NCBI GenBank assembly: GCA_030248065.1
Contig: JASAMV010006779.1
Location: forward strand, 1 to 64,000
Length of the DNA stretch: 64,000 nt
Source of the DNA: Rhynchonema sp. JSB1_4
Lineage: Eukaryota > Nematoda > Chromadorea > Monhysterida > Xyalidae
Direction: 5' to 3'
Under the pieces are notes generated by a model that saw nothing but the letters and a program-made list of their open reading frames with translations, searched no databases and had not been told where the DNA came from. The translations under genes were made by a program, and so were the position numbers. How positions within the stretch are numbered: position 1 is the stretch's first letter; each line of letters opens with the position of its first letter. This document shows positions 1 through 12,285 of the stretch, in pieces.

Positions 1-820
1 TTAAACGAGATATAAAGCATTGTGTGAAAGGCTATGTGTGATAAATGATAAACGAAACATTCCATAAAATCAAACCTTTTTGAAGCACCACTTTACTCGA
101 GCATAATTTTGGGCATCTGTCGTGAATGAAATAAGTTGTCAATTACCAATAAAAATCTTCTGATTATCAAGTCCTTTGTTTGTGCTTTTCGTTTTTCAAA
201 ACGCTACACAGCTCACACGACAATGTTTGCCACAACATGCGCAAGGCAGTCGTTCTCACAGCGCACAACGCACACAACGACAACACACAGCCGACCGGGG
301 TAGATGTTTAGCTTTGTGTGTGTGCGCCGCGGATGGCTGCCTTGCGCATGTTGTGGTGAACATTGTGAACGCGGTCAACATTCAATTGTAGTTGTCCTGT
401 TAGTCACAAAGGCGATTGGCAAAGCTCGGCAGCAGCCGTACCACGCGGTGACAAACGCAACCATGGCAAATAAATCAGGAAAGAACTAATGCCCAATTAG
501 TCCAAAGAAATACATTTTTATTTCTCAGGATCTTTAGCTTTCACACACTTGAAATGTCATAATAGGTCTCATTATCTACGCACTTGCAGGTGTAGATAAT
601 TCCGGTGGTCCTGTTTTTAGCGCACGTCCGCGTGTCTTCGCTGACTTGATAAAAGCGGGTGTAATAGTTTTCAGGGAAAGGACAAGCTTTGAATCAAAGC
701 CAGTTTGAGACCAGACGTGGCTTCGCACCTGCGTGGACGCCTTGCCAATGCAATGGCTAAGATAAAGCCATCTCATAAATGGTCACAACAGACCACCAAG
801 CAATATTGCCGACCGACAAC
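1..820. other. Left edge, no resolved exon; short hairpin
   Basis: I see no convincing exon here. The SLC10-type gene that begins at 3941 on the minus strand should continue into this stretch or beyond the window, because its last recognised exon ends in phase 2 at 821 before the final transporter helices. If the 821 donor were not used, the reading frame would stop after about 22 more codons, near 755. A short inverted repeat (about 22-nt arms at 231-252 and 331-353, reading CACAACATGCGCAAGGCAG and its complement) forms a hairpin of about 120 bp and looks like a small MITE remnant. Confidence 0.4.
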
Positions 821-3800
821 CTGTCAACATTACTGACCAGCAGACCGAATACGATCATCTTGACAATCTTCTTCAATTGTAGGGCCCAATTCGGCTTGTA
901 ATGCCTCATTAGCAATCCGAACGCCAACGGAATCACCAGACTCAGCAGTGAGGTTGCGATGTTGACAATGGGCAGCGTAATGTTAGCCGCGTAGAAGAAT
1001 CGACCGGCCGTGTACAGCCATGCCGGCATCATTACTGCAACATCACCTTCGTACTGTCATTGGGTACCGAACGTTCACAACACCCCAAGTTTCATCCGAA
1101 GTTTCCGCAAGCCCGAGCTCTAACTGGCAAATGGCGGACAATCATCATTTTCCACATAATATTTTGCCCAAATACAGCAATACAGGCCTGTAAGAAGCAT
1201 GAAAACTTATATTTGATTCGGAAGTCATAATGCTACCGGAGTAGAACTTTTGCTTCCCAATAGTGACTTCTAGTCAGCTCTGGAGTTGTTGAGCTGTCAT
1301 GGTTTCAAGTTAAAACCGATTACCCTGTTTGACGCGGCCGTTTCCGGCTTAAAACTTCACATGATAAATCACTGATAACAATAAGAAACTTATTTTCACA
1401 TGGATATGATCAATAAAATGAACTAACAAAAGGCGGCCAGGCACGAGATGAAAGTCATGGTGACTGACAAATCCAAATTTCCGTCAAACAAGACCGTAAA
1501 TGAATTGGACGCCACACCACCCGGTGCACAACCGATTGCAAGGAAGCCGAATTGCAGACTGGGTTGATCAGATAAGAACAGCAGAGCGAATAGAATTGAT
1601 AGCTGAAATGTGCAGTGGCTGGGAGATGTGGAACACCGGCAGCATGGAATAAGATACACGGCTAATGCATCGTAACCCGCGTCGATGGAGTGACGTACGA
1701 CTTCCATCAACACAGCCATTATTCAACCACTGCTTTGGAACCACCCTTCACAATCACAACACATGGGTAGACCTGAGGACCATGGGTGGAGTTTTCGAAA
1801 TGGTGTAAAGGTCAGTTGGGCGTAAAGGTCGGTGTAAAGTTCGGTCGACCGACAGCTCGGTCGGCGTAGCTCGGTGTAAACGTGAAACATTGCCTGTTAT
1901 TAACGTGGAATGTTTCAAGTTTACACCGAGGTCTATCACACTGAGCTGTCGACCGAGCTTTCCACCGACCTTTTTACCCAACTGACCTTTACACCGTTTC
2001 GAAAATATCACCCCATACCAGCACACTGCATTACTAACCGAAGGCATAATGGTGTATTGACAGACGAAGCCAATGAGCGGGCCGGTCGGCCGTCTCAGCA
2101 CCGCCCAGATAATCGACCATTGCAGCTGGGTGCCCAACACAAACGTGTTGACCACGACGAAGGCTAACACCATAATATTGAACGCCTGTGTGAATGGTTT
2201 ACTTTCGGCGGGCCGCAGGACGTTGATACGGTACACCTGCAAATGAAGCTGACAGACAGACGCCTGAAGGTAAGGTGACTGCCGCCAGATCTATCCCGCG
2301 GCTGTCCCACATAACTGAGAGCTCCATAGTCCTAAGGCTGCCGTCTGACAAAAGCAAAAAAGCGAAAGTTAACTTTTCGCGTTTTGCGTTTGTCAGAGTA
2401 CGGCCTTAGGATTTTGGGCCGTGCGAAACTTTGAGAATCCAGATGTCTGCGCACGCCGCATCGCATATTTGCATTCCGACACGTGCATGATTTGGCCACA
2501 TTATACGGTGTACAGTATGTACATACATACGTATAAAGAGGTTAGACTTTGATTCTGCACACAGATGTACAGTATGCTATTATTGCAGAATATATACCCG
2601 TCGTATCCCCTTGTTTTCTGGAATGACATCACGCCACGCCTGCGCTCAGTATCGCTCTCCAATAAAATGGGCACATCGTGATGTGTTGTGGATGCAAGAA
2701 TACAATGCACTGACGGTTTTCGGCCGAGTTTGCGCGAATTTACACGGGAACAGAATCGGGGACCAACTGGAATGTGTTCGATTTGTGCTGCGTGTGAACG
2801 GACATCGAGCTCGAGCCTGGTTTTTCCGACCTGAGCACCCCAGACAGACACATTCATATTGATTACATCGTCGTCGTTTGTCAACACCAACGATGAGCGA
2901 TTCTGATCATCGGCAATCACGTGACACACATTGACATCGTGACAATCGAGTTTGTGAATGACGAGCGGAATCACGTCATTATAGTCAAATTCTCAAACTG
3001 TGCCGATTAAATAGGAACGCTCTTTGGTGCACCTCGCAAGATCAGGGTCGATACACGAACAATTCCGGTTTTAGACCGGGGAGGTTCCGAACAAAAGAAA
3101 ATTAATTCCTGTCCAAAACCGCACTCTCTCTGTCGTATGCCGTGATCTTACAAGGCAACCCAAAAAGCTTTCCGTTCTTGTCGGCACATTTTGAAAGTTT
3201 GATTGTAGTATCATCAGCACTAATGGGCTTGGAGTCGTTAGATAGGCGAAACGACAAGGTGATGTTGATCGAATCACCTAAAATGGACATGTACGGTGTG
3301 ACCCAACAATTGCGGAAACCTTTTGGTGAGGCTGGATCTCGGCCGTCGACGCACTGTGAGAAACGTTTAGTACCTCGTTTGAAAGCACATCGTTTCAAGT
3401 ATTTTTTGTATTAGAATTTCGTCAGCCTATTCACTTCGATGGATGAGCTACGAGCGATTAGAACGATGACATGGATTTCAGCCTGCTTGTAAAGAGAGCG
3501 CGTGCGCTGGTCTGTACATAACGCCCCTCACAAGACAGTGAGTACCTCATCCGTACAAGCACGTTAGATAACCAAATTCTAACACAAAAAATTGAAACAA
3601 TGTGCTTTCAAACGAGGTACTAAACTCAAAGTGCAACAACGGACGAGTTCTGGCCTCACCGAAAGTTTTCCACAAGTGTTGGGCTACCTGCACGTGTGTG
3701 AGATGTTTTGAACTGTTGGAATCGCTTGCAATAAATAAAAATAAAAAAAATAAAACAATAAAAAAACCGACGCACCAGTCATCACACCGTTTGAATGCAC

Positions 3801-3941
3801 CCATGGTCGATGGATGCCTGGAGGATTGACAGTCACGGTCACCACCGCTCCTGCAGTTGCTTCACGATCGTCAGCCAATGAGACGGCTGGTTTGATGCAC
3901 CGCACTATTATTGCAATTGATAGACATTGGACAAGTTGCAT
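821..3941 (-). CDS. SLC10-family sodium/bile acid cotransporter-like protein with ectodomain (3' end unresolved)
   Basis: Likely a plasma-membrane sodium-coupled organic anion transporter of the SLC10 (SBF) fold, closest in layout to the A3/A5-like members with a secreted N-terminal domain. Exons by decreasing coordinate: 3788-3941, 3125-3277, 2831-2991, 2039-2236, 1428-1602, 821-1034. Residues 1-25 look like a signal peptide. Residues 26-156 form a predicted beta-rich extracellular domain with N-glycosylation sequons and cysteines. Residues 160-351 carry hydrophobic helices and the SLC10 hallmark GCAPGGVASNSFTVLFDG followed by LSVTMTFISC. GT donors and AG acceptors with consistent phases connect all six exons. 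The final one or two transmembrane helices are missing, so the 3' end is unresolved: either it lies off the left edge or the protein stops soon after 821. MITE copies sit in its introns. Substrate cannot be told from sequence. Family call strong; exact start of exon 3 less sure. Confidence 0.8.
1784..2014. repeat. MITE family B, copy 1 (in SLC10 intron 4)
   Basis: A 231-bp inverted-repeat element. Its ends read GGTGGAGTTTTCGAAATGGT and the complement of ACCGTTTCGAAAATATCACC. The arms repeat the units GTAAAGGTCGGTG and CTCGGTCG. The flanks CCATG and CCATA suggest a 5-bp target-site duplication, matching copies 2 and 3. The centre carries a TGAAACATT / AATGTTTCA pair around GTTATTAACG. No ORF; non-autonomous. 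Confidence 0.85.
2330..2411. repeat. 82-bp palindromic mini-element
   Basis: A near-perfect hairpin with ends CCTAAGGC / GCCTTAGG and internal arms TCTGACAAA...TTTGTCAGA. The apex is GCGAAAGTTAACTTTTCGC. It lies in intron 3 of the SLC10-like gene. Ends of the AAGGCCG type recur in the large foldback element at 27347-28838 and near 62330, so they may be related. Confidence 0.7.
3300..3685. repeat. Inverted-repeat element in SLC10 intron 1
   Basis: Arms of about 115 nt (3300-3418 and 3560-3685) are imperfect reverse complements. They share, for example, GAGGTACTAAAC against GTTTAGTACCTC and TGTGCTTTCAAACGAGG against its complement CCTCGTTTGAAAGCACA. There is no transposase ORF. It occupies most of intron 1 (3278-3787) and is best read as a MITE/foldback. 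Confidence 0.75.
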
Positions 3942-4439
3942 GACGCGCCTATTTGTTTATGTTATCAACGGGCGTACTTATTTTAGCGTGCAAGCTCACT
4001 ATGGTTCAACTAAAACTTGTGGTACTCTGCTGCAATTTTCTGAATATTGTTTAGCATGTGTGTGCTTTAGGTTTTCCGTGTCACGTCATGTTGGGTTGCT
4101 ACATACCGAATTATAAACACAGTACTGGGTGCAACTCTAGGCTGAAACCAGTGTGCGTATGCACGCTCGTGTGAAACCAAGTTCCTTGCAAACTGCCGTG
4201 CAAAAACTCGAAGCATCTTCGCGCGTGCGCTGTTCATGGTATTGCTAAGTTTAAGGTACTGTGTTATGCACGCTTTTACATTTTTCCTGTGCCCATCAAG
4301 TTAAAAAATTAATTAAACCATTTTACAAATGTAGAATGCATAGCGTACTAATATGGGGAAACGAGAATGTACAATTTACCACGTCCAAGTTTCCCTTTTC
4401 CGTTGCCTGATATGTATAACCGCACCCGCACGCACCCCA

Positions 4440-4660
4440 AAGCAAACGTCGAAGGCCGCGTACAGATAGAGCTGGTTCTGGTTCTGGTTTTACTAAAAAA
4501 ATTTCTATGTCCGAAAACCAGAACCAGAGCCAGCTCTATCTGTACGCAAAACTGGAAATATTTCTGGCGCAATATTTTTTATTCCATGTCAGAGAACCAG
4601 AAATATCTCCAGCTCTATCTGTACGCAAAACTGGAGATATTTCTGGCGCAGTTCTAAACA
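4440..4660. repeat. Palindromic and tandem repeat
   Basis: The unit CCAGCTCTATCTGTACGCAA occurs at about 4532-4551 and 4609-4628, followed each time by AACTGGAAATATTTCTGGCGCA or a close variant. An inverted copy (GTACAGATAGAGCTGG) at about 4460-4475 pairs with them. The arms are rich in CTGGTTCTGG / CCAGAACCAG. The result is a hairpin plus a direct repeat of about 77 bp. Confidence 0.75.
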
Positions 4661-4871
4661 TTTATGTCCCTGGGTTATTTATGAAAAAAACGTGGTGTGT
4701 GCTTGCAACATTTTGTTTGATTACAGGGTGTGCCGAAATACACACACCTGGCATGAATTATTGTTTGTGCAGTAATTGTTTCGATTTGCGATAAACTTTG
4801 GCTAATTGTTTTTGGTCTGCTGTGGGCGCTTTGCCAGCAATCTTCCATCGTTTGCAAACATGTTTTCAGGC

Positions 4872-5260
<389 letters not shown>

Positions 5261-5943
5261 CTCTGTGAGAAAACTCCTTGACTCATCGACGTAAATCTGC
5301 TCCACCCCGAACCCTGAACATTTGATGATTTTACGACTCTTGCCTTTGCAAGAAGGACCAGCGCGGAAAGAAACCCAAATTTCATAGAGGTACAGGCGCT
5401 TGTGCGCTTTGTCCAGGTCAAGGTGGGCGATTTCAATGCAATGAATACGTTTAGCTTCTCATCTCAAATAAGCTTCTCTAGAATTCCATACCAGCGTGTT
5501 TTATCACACACATTTTTCTGAAGAATTATCTATGTACATACGTTACGACATTTTTGACTGCCGGACACGCAACACTGCTTGAGCTGATAGCATCATCGAA
5601 CTGAACATTTACTCCAAAAGTCCTGCTCAGAGCCCTCGGAGGGGTTTAGGCCAGTGAAGCCACAGGAAGCATACATAAATGTAGTATATTTGCTTATCGC
5701 ACCATTTCGAGAGTTGATGTGAAACAACGCTTACTACTTTACTTTACGACATTTTTTTGGCACGCATACCTACCGTGTGGGCTGATGGTGTCCGTGTACT
5801 TGTCCACACCATAAGTTTGGCGAAGCATTGTGTGCGTCAAAGTTTGAAGCATTAGGTGCACTGCTGCTTGCTGCTGCACAAAAACAAACCTGCGCTGTGG
5901 TGTCGTGCGCTGTGGCGGCAATTTCTTGTGAGAAAGCAGCAAA

Positions 5944-7832
5944 ATGTCCGAGAAAATAATAATAGTCTGCGAATTTGAGCCATTTCTCACCGAATTGTTA
6001 GCAGTGCTCAGACAGCGGTTCGCAAACTCATCAAAATACCAATTTTTTGGCCTGGCCGCAAAGGATAAAGTGGAAACTGCCACTGGTAGGCTCGTGTATA
6101 TTTTGCGACATTCAAAATTGGGTTGCATTGAACAATGCGGACGTTCTCCATTCTTCGTTAGATTGATTGCTCCTGATTAAAAAAATCCGTGTCACCAAAA
6201 AAAATCGACACGCAGTGTTGTTTCAGCCGGTGCCCGCAACGCACTTCAAAAGGGCGAAATCCTGCTGAGCGGCGCAGGCCCGATGGCGAAGGTGTCACCG
6301 TTGATGCCGAACTTGAAATGGGCGCACAGCACATGGGCCGGTGTCGACACGTTATTCCATCCCGAACCGGCAGTTGGTTCAATGTCATTGCGATATTTTT
6401 TTCATTTCACAAACAGTCCTCCACATGCATAGCGGGATTTGAACTGACGCATTTCCGTCGACCGACTGGCGTATGTACAGGCAACCAATTTAGCTACGAC
6501 AATTTTGTACTTACACACTTTTTTGCTGTGCAGTTCCGGACGAAACCATCGTGGACGCTGACGCGTGCGGCCAGCTATATGGGCGATTTCATGGCCGAAT
6601 ACGTTGTCGCACAGATCATATCGTGGGAACGACGCTTCCTCAAACAATACGAGGCTCAGAATATGAAAAAATGGTCACTGGGTAATTCGTACAATATGGC
6701 CTATCAAATGTACATTTTTCGAATAACTCTGTTTTCAGGAGATTTGTCGAATTCACATGTCAACGCCCGATGGAGGACTTAACCATCACAATTGTGGGCA
6801 GTGGCGACATTGGACGGAGAGGTGTGTTGATCGCAATTTTCGACGACAGTAAATGAAAATGACGGTTTTCTCTGTTGCATATTTTGAATCTTTCTGCGAG
6901 CTAATGAAACATCACCGCCATAATCAGTTTCGCGCGCTTGCAAGCACTTCGGCATGACGGTGTACGGCATCGGCAGGTCGAGCCAGCCGCGAGTACCGTG
7001 TGAGGCCGTGGACAAGTATGGGTGTGTTCACAACAGCCATGTTATTGATCGAAAAAAATATAAAAATTTAGAAATATGGAAAAACAAAATTTGCAGATGC
7101 GAAAATTCGGGGAAAAATTCGCAATTTCAGCACGTACGCCGATTTAGCCACATTCCTGCAAGAAAGCGATTTCATATGCTCAATACTGCCGTGCACAGCG
7201 GAAACAAATGGATTTTTCTCCGACGGTGTCTTGAAACATTGCGAAAGAAAGGCAAGTATGACGAGAAAAATGAGTTTCTTTCATTCACAAAAATTGCCAC
7301 TCTGACAGTTTCTTCAGCGCAGCGTTTTCATTAACGTTGGCCGTGGCAATGTTGTCAAAGACGCAGAAATATTGGATGCAATAGCGTAAGCTGTCAAACC
7401 TACACACCTATGTATACATACCATAGTTTAAATTTATGTCACTGCGCCGTTTAAAGCAAATAAATTTATCCTCTCACGCAGAAACGGCTGGATATCCGGT
7501 GCGATATTGGATGTTTTCGAACGTGAACCACTACCCGAATCAAGCGCACTCTGGCATCATCCAAAGGTTGCAACTGATTTGCGAAATAGAAAAATTTTAT
7601 TCCCCATTTTATTATTATATAGAAAAACTTTGTTCCCCATTTTATTATTACAGCTAAAACGCATTTGAATGAATATCTTGGGATCTCAACTTTTCTGCAG
7701 ATAGTCATCACGCCACATGTGTCCGCGATGAGCAACGCAAAGAAAACAGTGGACGTGTTTAATGAAAATCTGGAACTATTTGAAAGTGGCAAGCCGTTGA
7801 AACATCTGGTCGACTGGAACCAACAATATTGA
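5944..7832 (+). CDS. D-2-hydroxyacid dehydrogenase, GhrA-like, paralogue 1
   Basis: NAD(P)H-dependent oxidoreductase of the D-isomer 2-hydroxyacid dehydrogenase family, most like the glyoxylate/hydroxypyruvate reductase A branch; probably cytosolic (no targeting peptide seen). Nine exons: 5944-6085, 6227-6372, 6534-6673, 6739-6821, 6928-7021, 7131-7251, 7318-7385, 7482-7566, 7701-7832; 336 aa with all phases closing. The nucleotide-binding loop is GSGDIG at residues 163-168. The family's catalytic triad is visible as Arg251 (INVGRGNVV), Glu280 (FEREPLP) and His299 (TPHVSA). The core motif [12 protein letters not shown] is also present. Intron 6 uses a GC donor (AAAG|GCAAGT). The start is the first ATG of the exon matching the paralogue downstream. 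Substrate (glyoxylate, hydroxypyruvate or other 2-oxoacid) is not determinable here. Confidence 0.9.
6405..6500 (-). repeat. tRNA-derived sequence (SINE head or tRNA relic)
   Basis: Read on the minus strand, this has a box-A-like TAGCTAAATTGGTTGCC, a box-B-like AGTTCAAATCCCGCT and a plausible anticodon-arm spacing. The acceptor stem does not pair well. It lies in intron 2 of the first dehydrogenase. It is more likely a SINE or decayed tRNA than a working gene. Confidence 0.35.
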
Positions 7833-7926
7833 ACTGCCTGCTTCAAGCAGTATTCTCATCTTAGATTCGTTTCTTCAACTGTTATTTCGAATATAATGTC
7901 GAATTTTTATTATATCTGTTTGTATG

Positions 7927-8278
7927 TACAGTACTTTCTGCGTCAACGGGGTAAAGCAATCGAGTTTCAGTTACTTTCAGCTTAAAACTAATTACCACAC
8001 GCTTTGCATACGAGTGTCGATTTTTAAGATTAAAACCGATTACAAATTTGGTGCTCGCCTGGTACTTAAGACTGTAATTGTCGTAGCGCGTTTTTCATCT
8101 GATTTCAGATTATATCTGATTACAATCTTAACTACCAGGCGCACACCAAATTTGTAATTGGTCTTAATCTTAAAAAATCGAAAAATTGACACTCGTATGC
8201 AAAGCGTGGTAATCAGTTTTAAGCTGAAAGTAACTGAAACTCGATTGCTTTACCTCGTTGACGCAGAAAGTACTGTAA
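7927..8278. repeat. 352-bp foldback hairpin between the tandem dehydrogenases
   Basis: Arms at about 7927-8083 and 8114-8277 are near-identical reverse complements (for example CAGTACTTTCTGCGTCAACG against CGTTGACGCAGAAAGTACTG), with a loop of about 30 nt. It begins about 95 bp after the stop codon of the first dehydrogenase. Transcripts crossing it would form long double-stranded RNA. No coding content: the same short peptide is read on both strands purely because of the palindrome. Confidence 0.9.
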
Positions 8279-9244
8279 ATAGTCATCCGTGAAAGAAAAG
8301 CGCACAAGTAATGAACTTCAAGAAAAAGCGGGGCTAATGAACAAACTAACATGAAAACAATTTTTGTTCACGATTTGTGTATTGATTATATTATAACAAC
8401 AAAAAACTGATTGGAGACTTCACTAAGTAAACAATGATCACTAAACAAGAAAATGTTTCACAAGCTGTGTAGTGTCACTCACAATCGTTGGGCTGTATTT
8501 TGTTTATATGCATGGCCCTTAGGTGCTGTTTGCGCTCACGTCGCTCCACTCCTTTTGTGCGGCAACTGAGGCAATATGGTTCGCTTCTGGTCACAGACAA
8601 TGCTCAAAGTAACATCAAGGCGAAGCGTAACAGTGTATGATCATTCTGATATATCGTACGCTCTCCACCTCGGGACGTGCGTGCATTGAACCACGCAGCT
8701 GTTCGCGTAAGCACACAGCTAATTAAGGTCAGCCAGTTTCAAGTTGTCATCAGCGTGTTGGGGGGAGGGGTGCATGACGTAACTTGATCTGATCCAAATC
8801 GGTTCTGATCCAAACCTCACGAGAATCAGATAGATCAATCAGACGAAAAAGGGAAATAGAACAGTGCTAATTTAACTGGTGCAATGATGATGTCCTAGTC
8901 CACCGCCCGTCTGTGAAAACGAACGAAACTGGAGCACAATTAGCCGCAATTGCGTAATACCCGTATTCATAATCACAATTTTGTCCCTGCGACGGTGACA
9001 ACTTTGGTGTTCTGTGGTCGGCAAGATAGTAAAAGAGCTCCATTCTTATGGGCAATAATGGTATTTCGGAAATGGTATTCCGTCTGATTTCGAGCAGGCG
9101 AGAGTCTTATCGCACATTTTTTTAGCAGACGTGTTATAGCAACTTTACTGACAGATATGTGCAAAGTTGAAGCATTATGTGCACTGCTGTTGTACGCATA
9201 TGCTTGTCGAGTCGCCTACTTTTGTAGTTTAAAAAGTCATAAAA
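8279..9244. other. Spacer upstream of dehydrogenase paralogue 2
   Basis: No gene seen. It contains repeat H copy 1 (about 8447-8571; second copy at 12828-12955) sharing GCATGGCCCTTAGGTGCTG and CACGTCGCTCCACTC. A further segment, 8876-8960, resembles repeats in the patched-related introns (CACCGCCCGTCTG). The promoter of the second dehydrogenase should lie near the right end but is not recognisable. Confidence 0.5.
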
Positions 9245-11633
9245 ATGTCCGATCAAACCATTGTTGTCTGCGAATTTGAACCATTTCTGACCGAATTACT
9301 GGCTGTGCTCAGGGAGAGATTCGTAAACTCGAAATACAATTTCTTTGGATTGGCCGCTGTGGGAAAAACGGAAGTTAATGGCACCAGTGAGGGTTTGTCC
9401 TTTTATTATTAATTTAATTGATTTACTTAGCTTTTAGCATTAATTTCATTCGTTTTGGTTTGTTTTATGTGAAGGTTTTTTTGTCTGATACAATTGGCTT
9501 GGTTACCTTAAAACACAGTATTCCATTTTCGTGAGTAAAAAAACTAATCAGTTACAGCGAGTGCCCGCAACGCACTTGAGAAGGGCGAAATCCTGCTGAG
9601 CGGCGCCGGCCCGATGACGAAAGTGTCACCGTTGATGCCGAACTTGAAATGGGCGCACAGCACATGGGCCGGTGTCGACACGCTATTTCATCCAGAACCG
9701 GCGGTTGGTTCAATCCTGACATTTTTAACGCTTCAATGTCCCGTCGAGTCAAACTCATAAATCAAGGAGTTTTCAGATACGTAGTAACCTAAAATTTTGG
9801 AAACATGGACTATAACAGACACGCTGTATAATGTCCAACAATAAGGGTCAAAATCTGCATTCATGTGAGCGCGTGCGTAATAATATTCGCAAGTTCGAAC
9901 TGAGATTCCAGGGCCAGGGCAGGACAGTTGGTAAGCAAAGCACAACGATTTGCAGTTCCCCATCACACCGACCTGGACGTTAACGCGTGCGGCCAGCTAC
10001 ATGGGCGATTTGATGGCGGAATACGTTGTGGGCCAGATTATATCATGGGAGCGACGTTTCCTCAAACAGTACGAAGCGCAGAAGATGAAACAATGGTTGG
10101 AATGGCTGGGTCTGCGATTTGCATTGTCCACTTGTGTATTATAAGTGGACGTCCACTGAAGTACACACAAATGGGCCGTTTTCGGGGTATTAGGCCACCT
10201 TTCAGTCCCTTTTAGGGGATGCCGATCCCTCAACACAAGTTCAGTAATATTTGCGTCCTTTCTCTGTCTGCGGACTCGAATTCACAAAAGAGGCAAAAGC
10301 AGATAGCTTTCGCACATTGTTTCAGCAGAATTTGTTGTGAGACCGAATTATGAGTGTTTTGAAATGCACATGAAGCGATTCTGATATCATTCAAAAACAT
10401 TAGTGATGATTTCCAGTGAAGTCAAAAACCTGCCGCCCATAAATCCCGAGCGCTCCATACGAAAACATGTCCGAATAGAGCCAGGGCTATAATTGGGTAA
10501 AATGTTTGAAACAAAAGGCCAATTTTCCACCTTTTTCTAAAAAGAGCCCCGGGGGCTTTATATGAAAAACGCCGATACACAGTTTCCAGGGGGTTTGTCG
10601 AATTCAGCTCGTGTCAACGACCGATGCAAGATCTGACGATCACGATCATCGGAAGTGGGGATATCGGACGCAGAGGTTAAGAACTTCGAAGTGAAACTCA
10701 AAATGACTAAACTAAAGGTTTCTTGGATAAATAAACGGTTTGTGCCCATTTGGAAAACATCATCCAAAACAAAACACACAGTTTCACGCGCGTGCAAACA
10801 CTTCGGTATGACGGTGTACGGCATTGGCCGGTCGAACGAGCCGCGAGTGCCATGTGAGGCCGTGGATCAGTATGGGTGAGTGTGTGATTGAGAACTCGCC
10901 TTCGATATATTTGCAAGCGCATACAACGCATGCAGTGCATGAAATTTGAATAAAAAATCGACCTTTCAGAACCCGCAGCGATTTGCCGACTTTCCTTCAA
11001 GACAGTGACTTTGTGTGCTCCATATTGCCGCTGACGCCGGAAACCAACGGCTACTTCTCCAATGACGTTTTGAAACATTGTGCGAGAAAGGTTGTGAACG
11101 GCTGGCAATCACAATAAACAATCGTTTTCGGATCTCTGAGCGGGATCAAAGACTTTTTTCAGCGCACCGTATTCATGAACGTTGGCCGAGGCAATGTGGT
11201 GAAAGATGCAGAAATATTGGAAGCCATTGAGTGAGCTGCTAGCATCTTTTCAGTGAAATTTTTTAATCGATTGTAAAGCTGACTGTTGTATTGTTTCACA
11301 GATACGGCTGGCTATCTGGCGCGATATTGGACGTTTTTGAACGTGAACCACTGCCCAAATCCAGTCCACTGTGGCATCATCCAAAAGTGATATCATCCAT
11401 TTTCAAAATATTAAGCATTTTTTGTCACAATTTGTTCGATCTGAACTAAGTTAACAGCGATTTACCAGTTATCCACTTGCATTTTATTTACATCTTTGCA
11501 GATTGTTCTCACGCCTCACGTGTCGGCGATTCGCAGTTTAAAGAAGACGGTTGACGTGTTTGTTGAAAATCTAGACCTATACGAAAGTGGCAAGCCGTTG
11601 AAACATCTGGTCGACTGGGACCGACAATACTGA
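9245..11633 (+). CDS. D-2-hydroxyacid dehydrogenase, GhrA-like, paralogue 2
   Basis: Tandem paralogue of the gene at 5944, with the same nine-exon plan: 9245-9392, 9558-9703, 9956-10095, 10590-10675, 10782-10875, 10970-11090, 11163-11230, 11302-11386, 11502-11633; 339 aa. Exons 2, 3, 5, 6, 7, 8 and 9 have identical lengths in both copies; exon 1 is two codons longer and exon 4 one codon longer here. The GSGDIG loop (166-171), catalytic Arg254, Glu283 and His302 are all kept, so both copies look functional. Introns differ completely in length and sequence, so the duplication is not recent. The conserved C-terminus ends HLVDWDRQY against HLVDWNQQY in copy 1. Confidence 0.92.
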
Positions 11634-11685
11634 GAATTCCGTTTCACGTGTTGACACATTAGATAACTTTCCTTATTTTGAACCT

Positions 11686-11840
11686 AAAGGCCGGACTATA
11701 CTTCGTTCTCCGACGCAACACGAAACAAATTCTCGCGCGCTTTGTTAATACAAATGCTGCGCGTGAGAACCAATCAGCGCGGGAACATTAGTTTCGTATT
11801 GCGTGAGAGAACGAAACATATAGTTAGACCGGTTGCATAA
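11686..11840. repeat. Inverted-repeat MITE
   Basis: Ends read GGCCGGACTATACTTCGTTC and the complement of GAACGAAACATATAGTTAGACCGG. The inner arms share CGTTCTCNGACGCAA / TTGCGTGAGAGAACG. About 155 bp, no ORF, just downstream of the second dehydrogenase stop. Confidence 0.7.
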
Positions 11841-11867
11841 TTGGTTATCGTTTTCAGTATGGCTATC

Positions 11868-11907
11868 CAAGTTCCAGTACAAAGGGCCTTTGTACCGGAA
11901 CTTGGAA
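11868..11907. repeat. Short perfect-type hairpin
   Basis: AAGTTCCAGTACAAAGG is followed at once by its reverse complement CCTTTGTACCGGAACTT with one mismatch. It is a stem of about 17 bp with almost no loop, lying between two MITEs; probably part of another short element. Confidence 0.6.
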
Positions 11908-11954
11908 TATAACTTCGTTATTAGTTACCAACTACTAGTTGGTGCACTAGCAAA

Positions 11955-12285
11955 ACGAAAAGATAGAGAAATCCTCATGCACCACGTTGTATTCCACAAC
12001 GTGTAACGTTTCCCAAATCAGCAGCTAAAGGCAAACTACGCCAACACGAGCCCGATTTCGCAGCAGGCAGAATAGTGAAACATTCATACGTGGCTGCTGA
12101 TTTGGGAAATGTTACACGTTGAAGAATATAAAGTGGAGCATGATGATTTCTCTTTCTTTTCGTTTTGAATACACACCACCTTCGAAATCGGGCTCGTGTT
12201 GGCGTAGTTTGCCTTTACGTACGAATCTTTCAATAATCTACCACCTCCGAAATCGGGCTCGTGTTGGCGTAGTGTTGCTGTACAT
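11955..12285. repeat. MITE family A, nested copy 1
   Basis: Terminal inverted repeats GGCAAACTACGCCAACACGA (12031) and TCGTGTTGGCGTAGTTTGCC (12192-12211) bound a core found again at 32927 and 53157, including GTGGCTGCTGATTTGGGAAA. The left flank contains an inverted piece of the same core (TTTCCCAAATCAGCAGC) and the right flank a second terminus at about 12242-12276. This is therefore an element inserted into another copy of its own family. Confidence 0.85.

Noticed and set aside
7924..8352. Two similar short ORFs on opposite strands (STFCVN...VKQSSFSYFQLKT)
   Set aside because: Both are readings of one palindrome's arms, not a duplicated gene.
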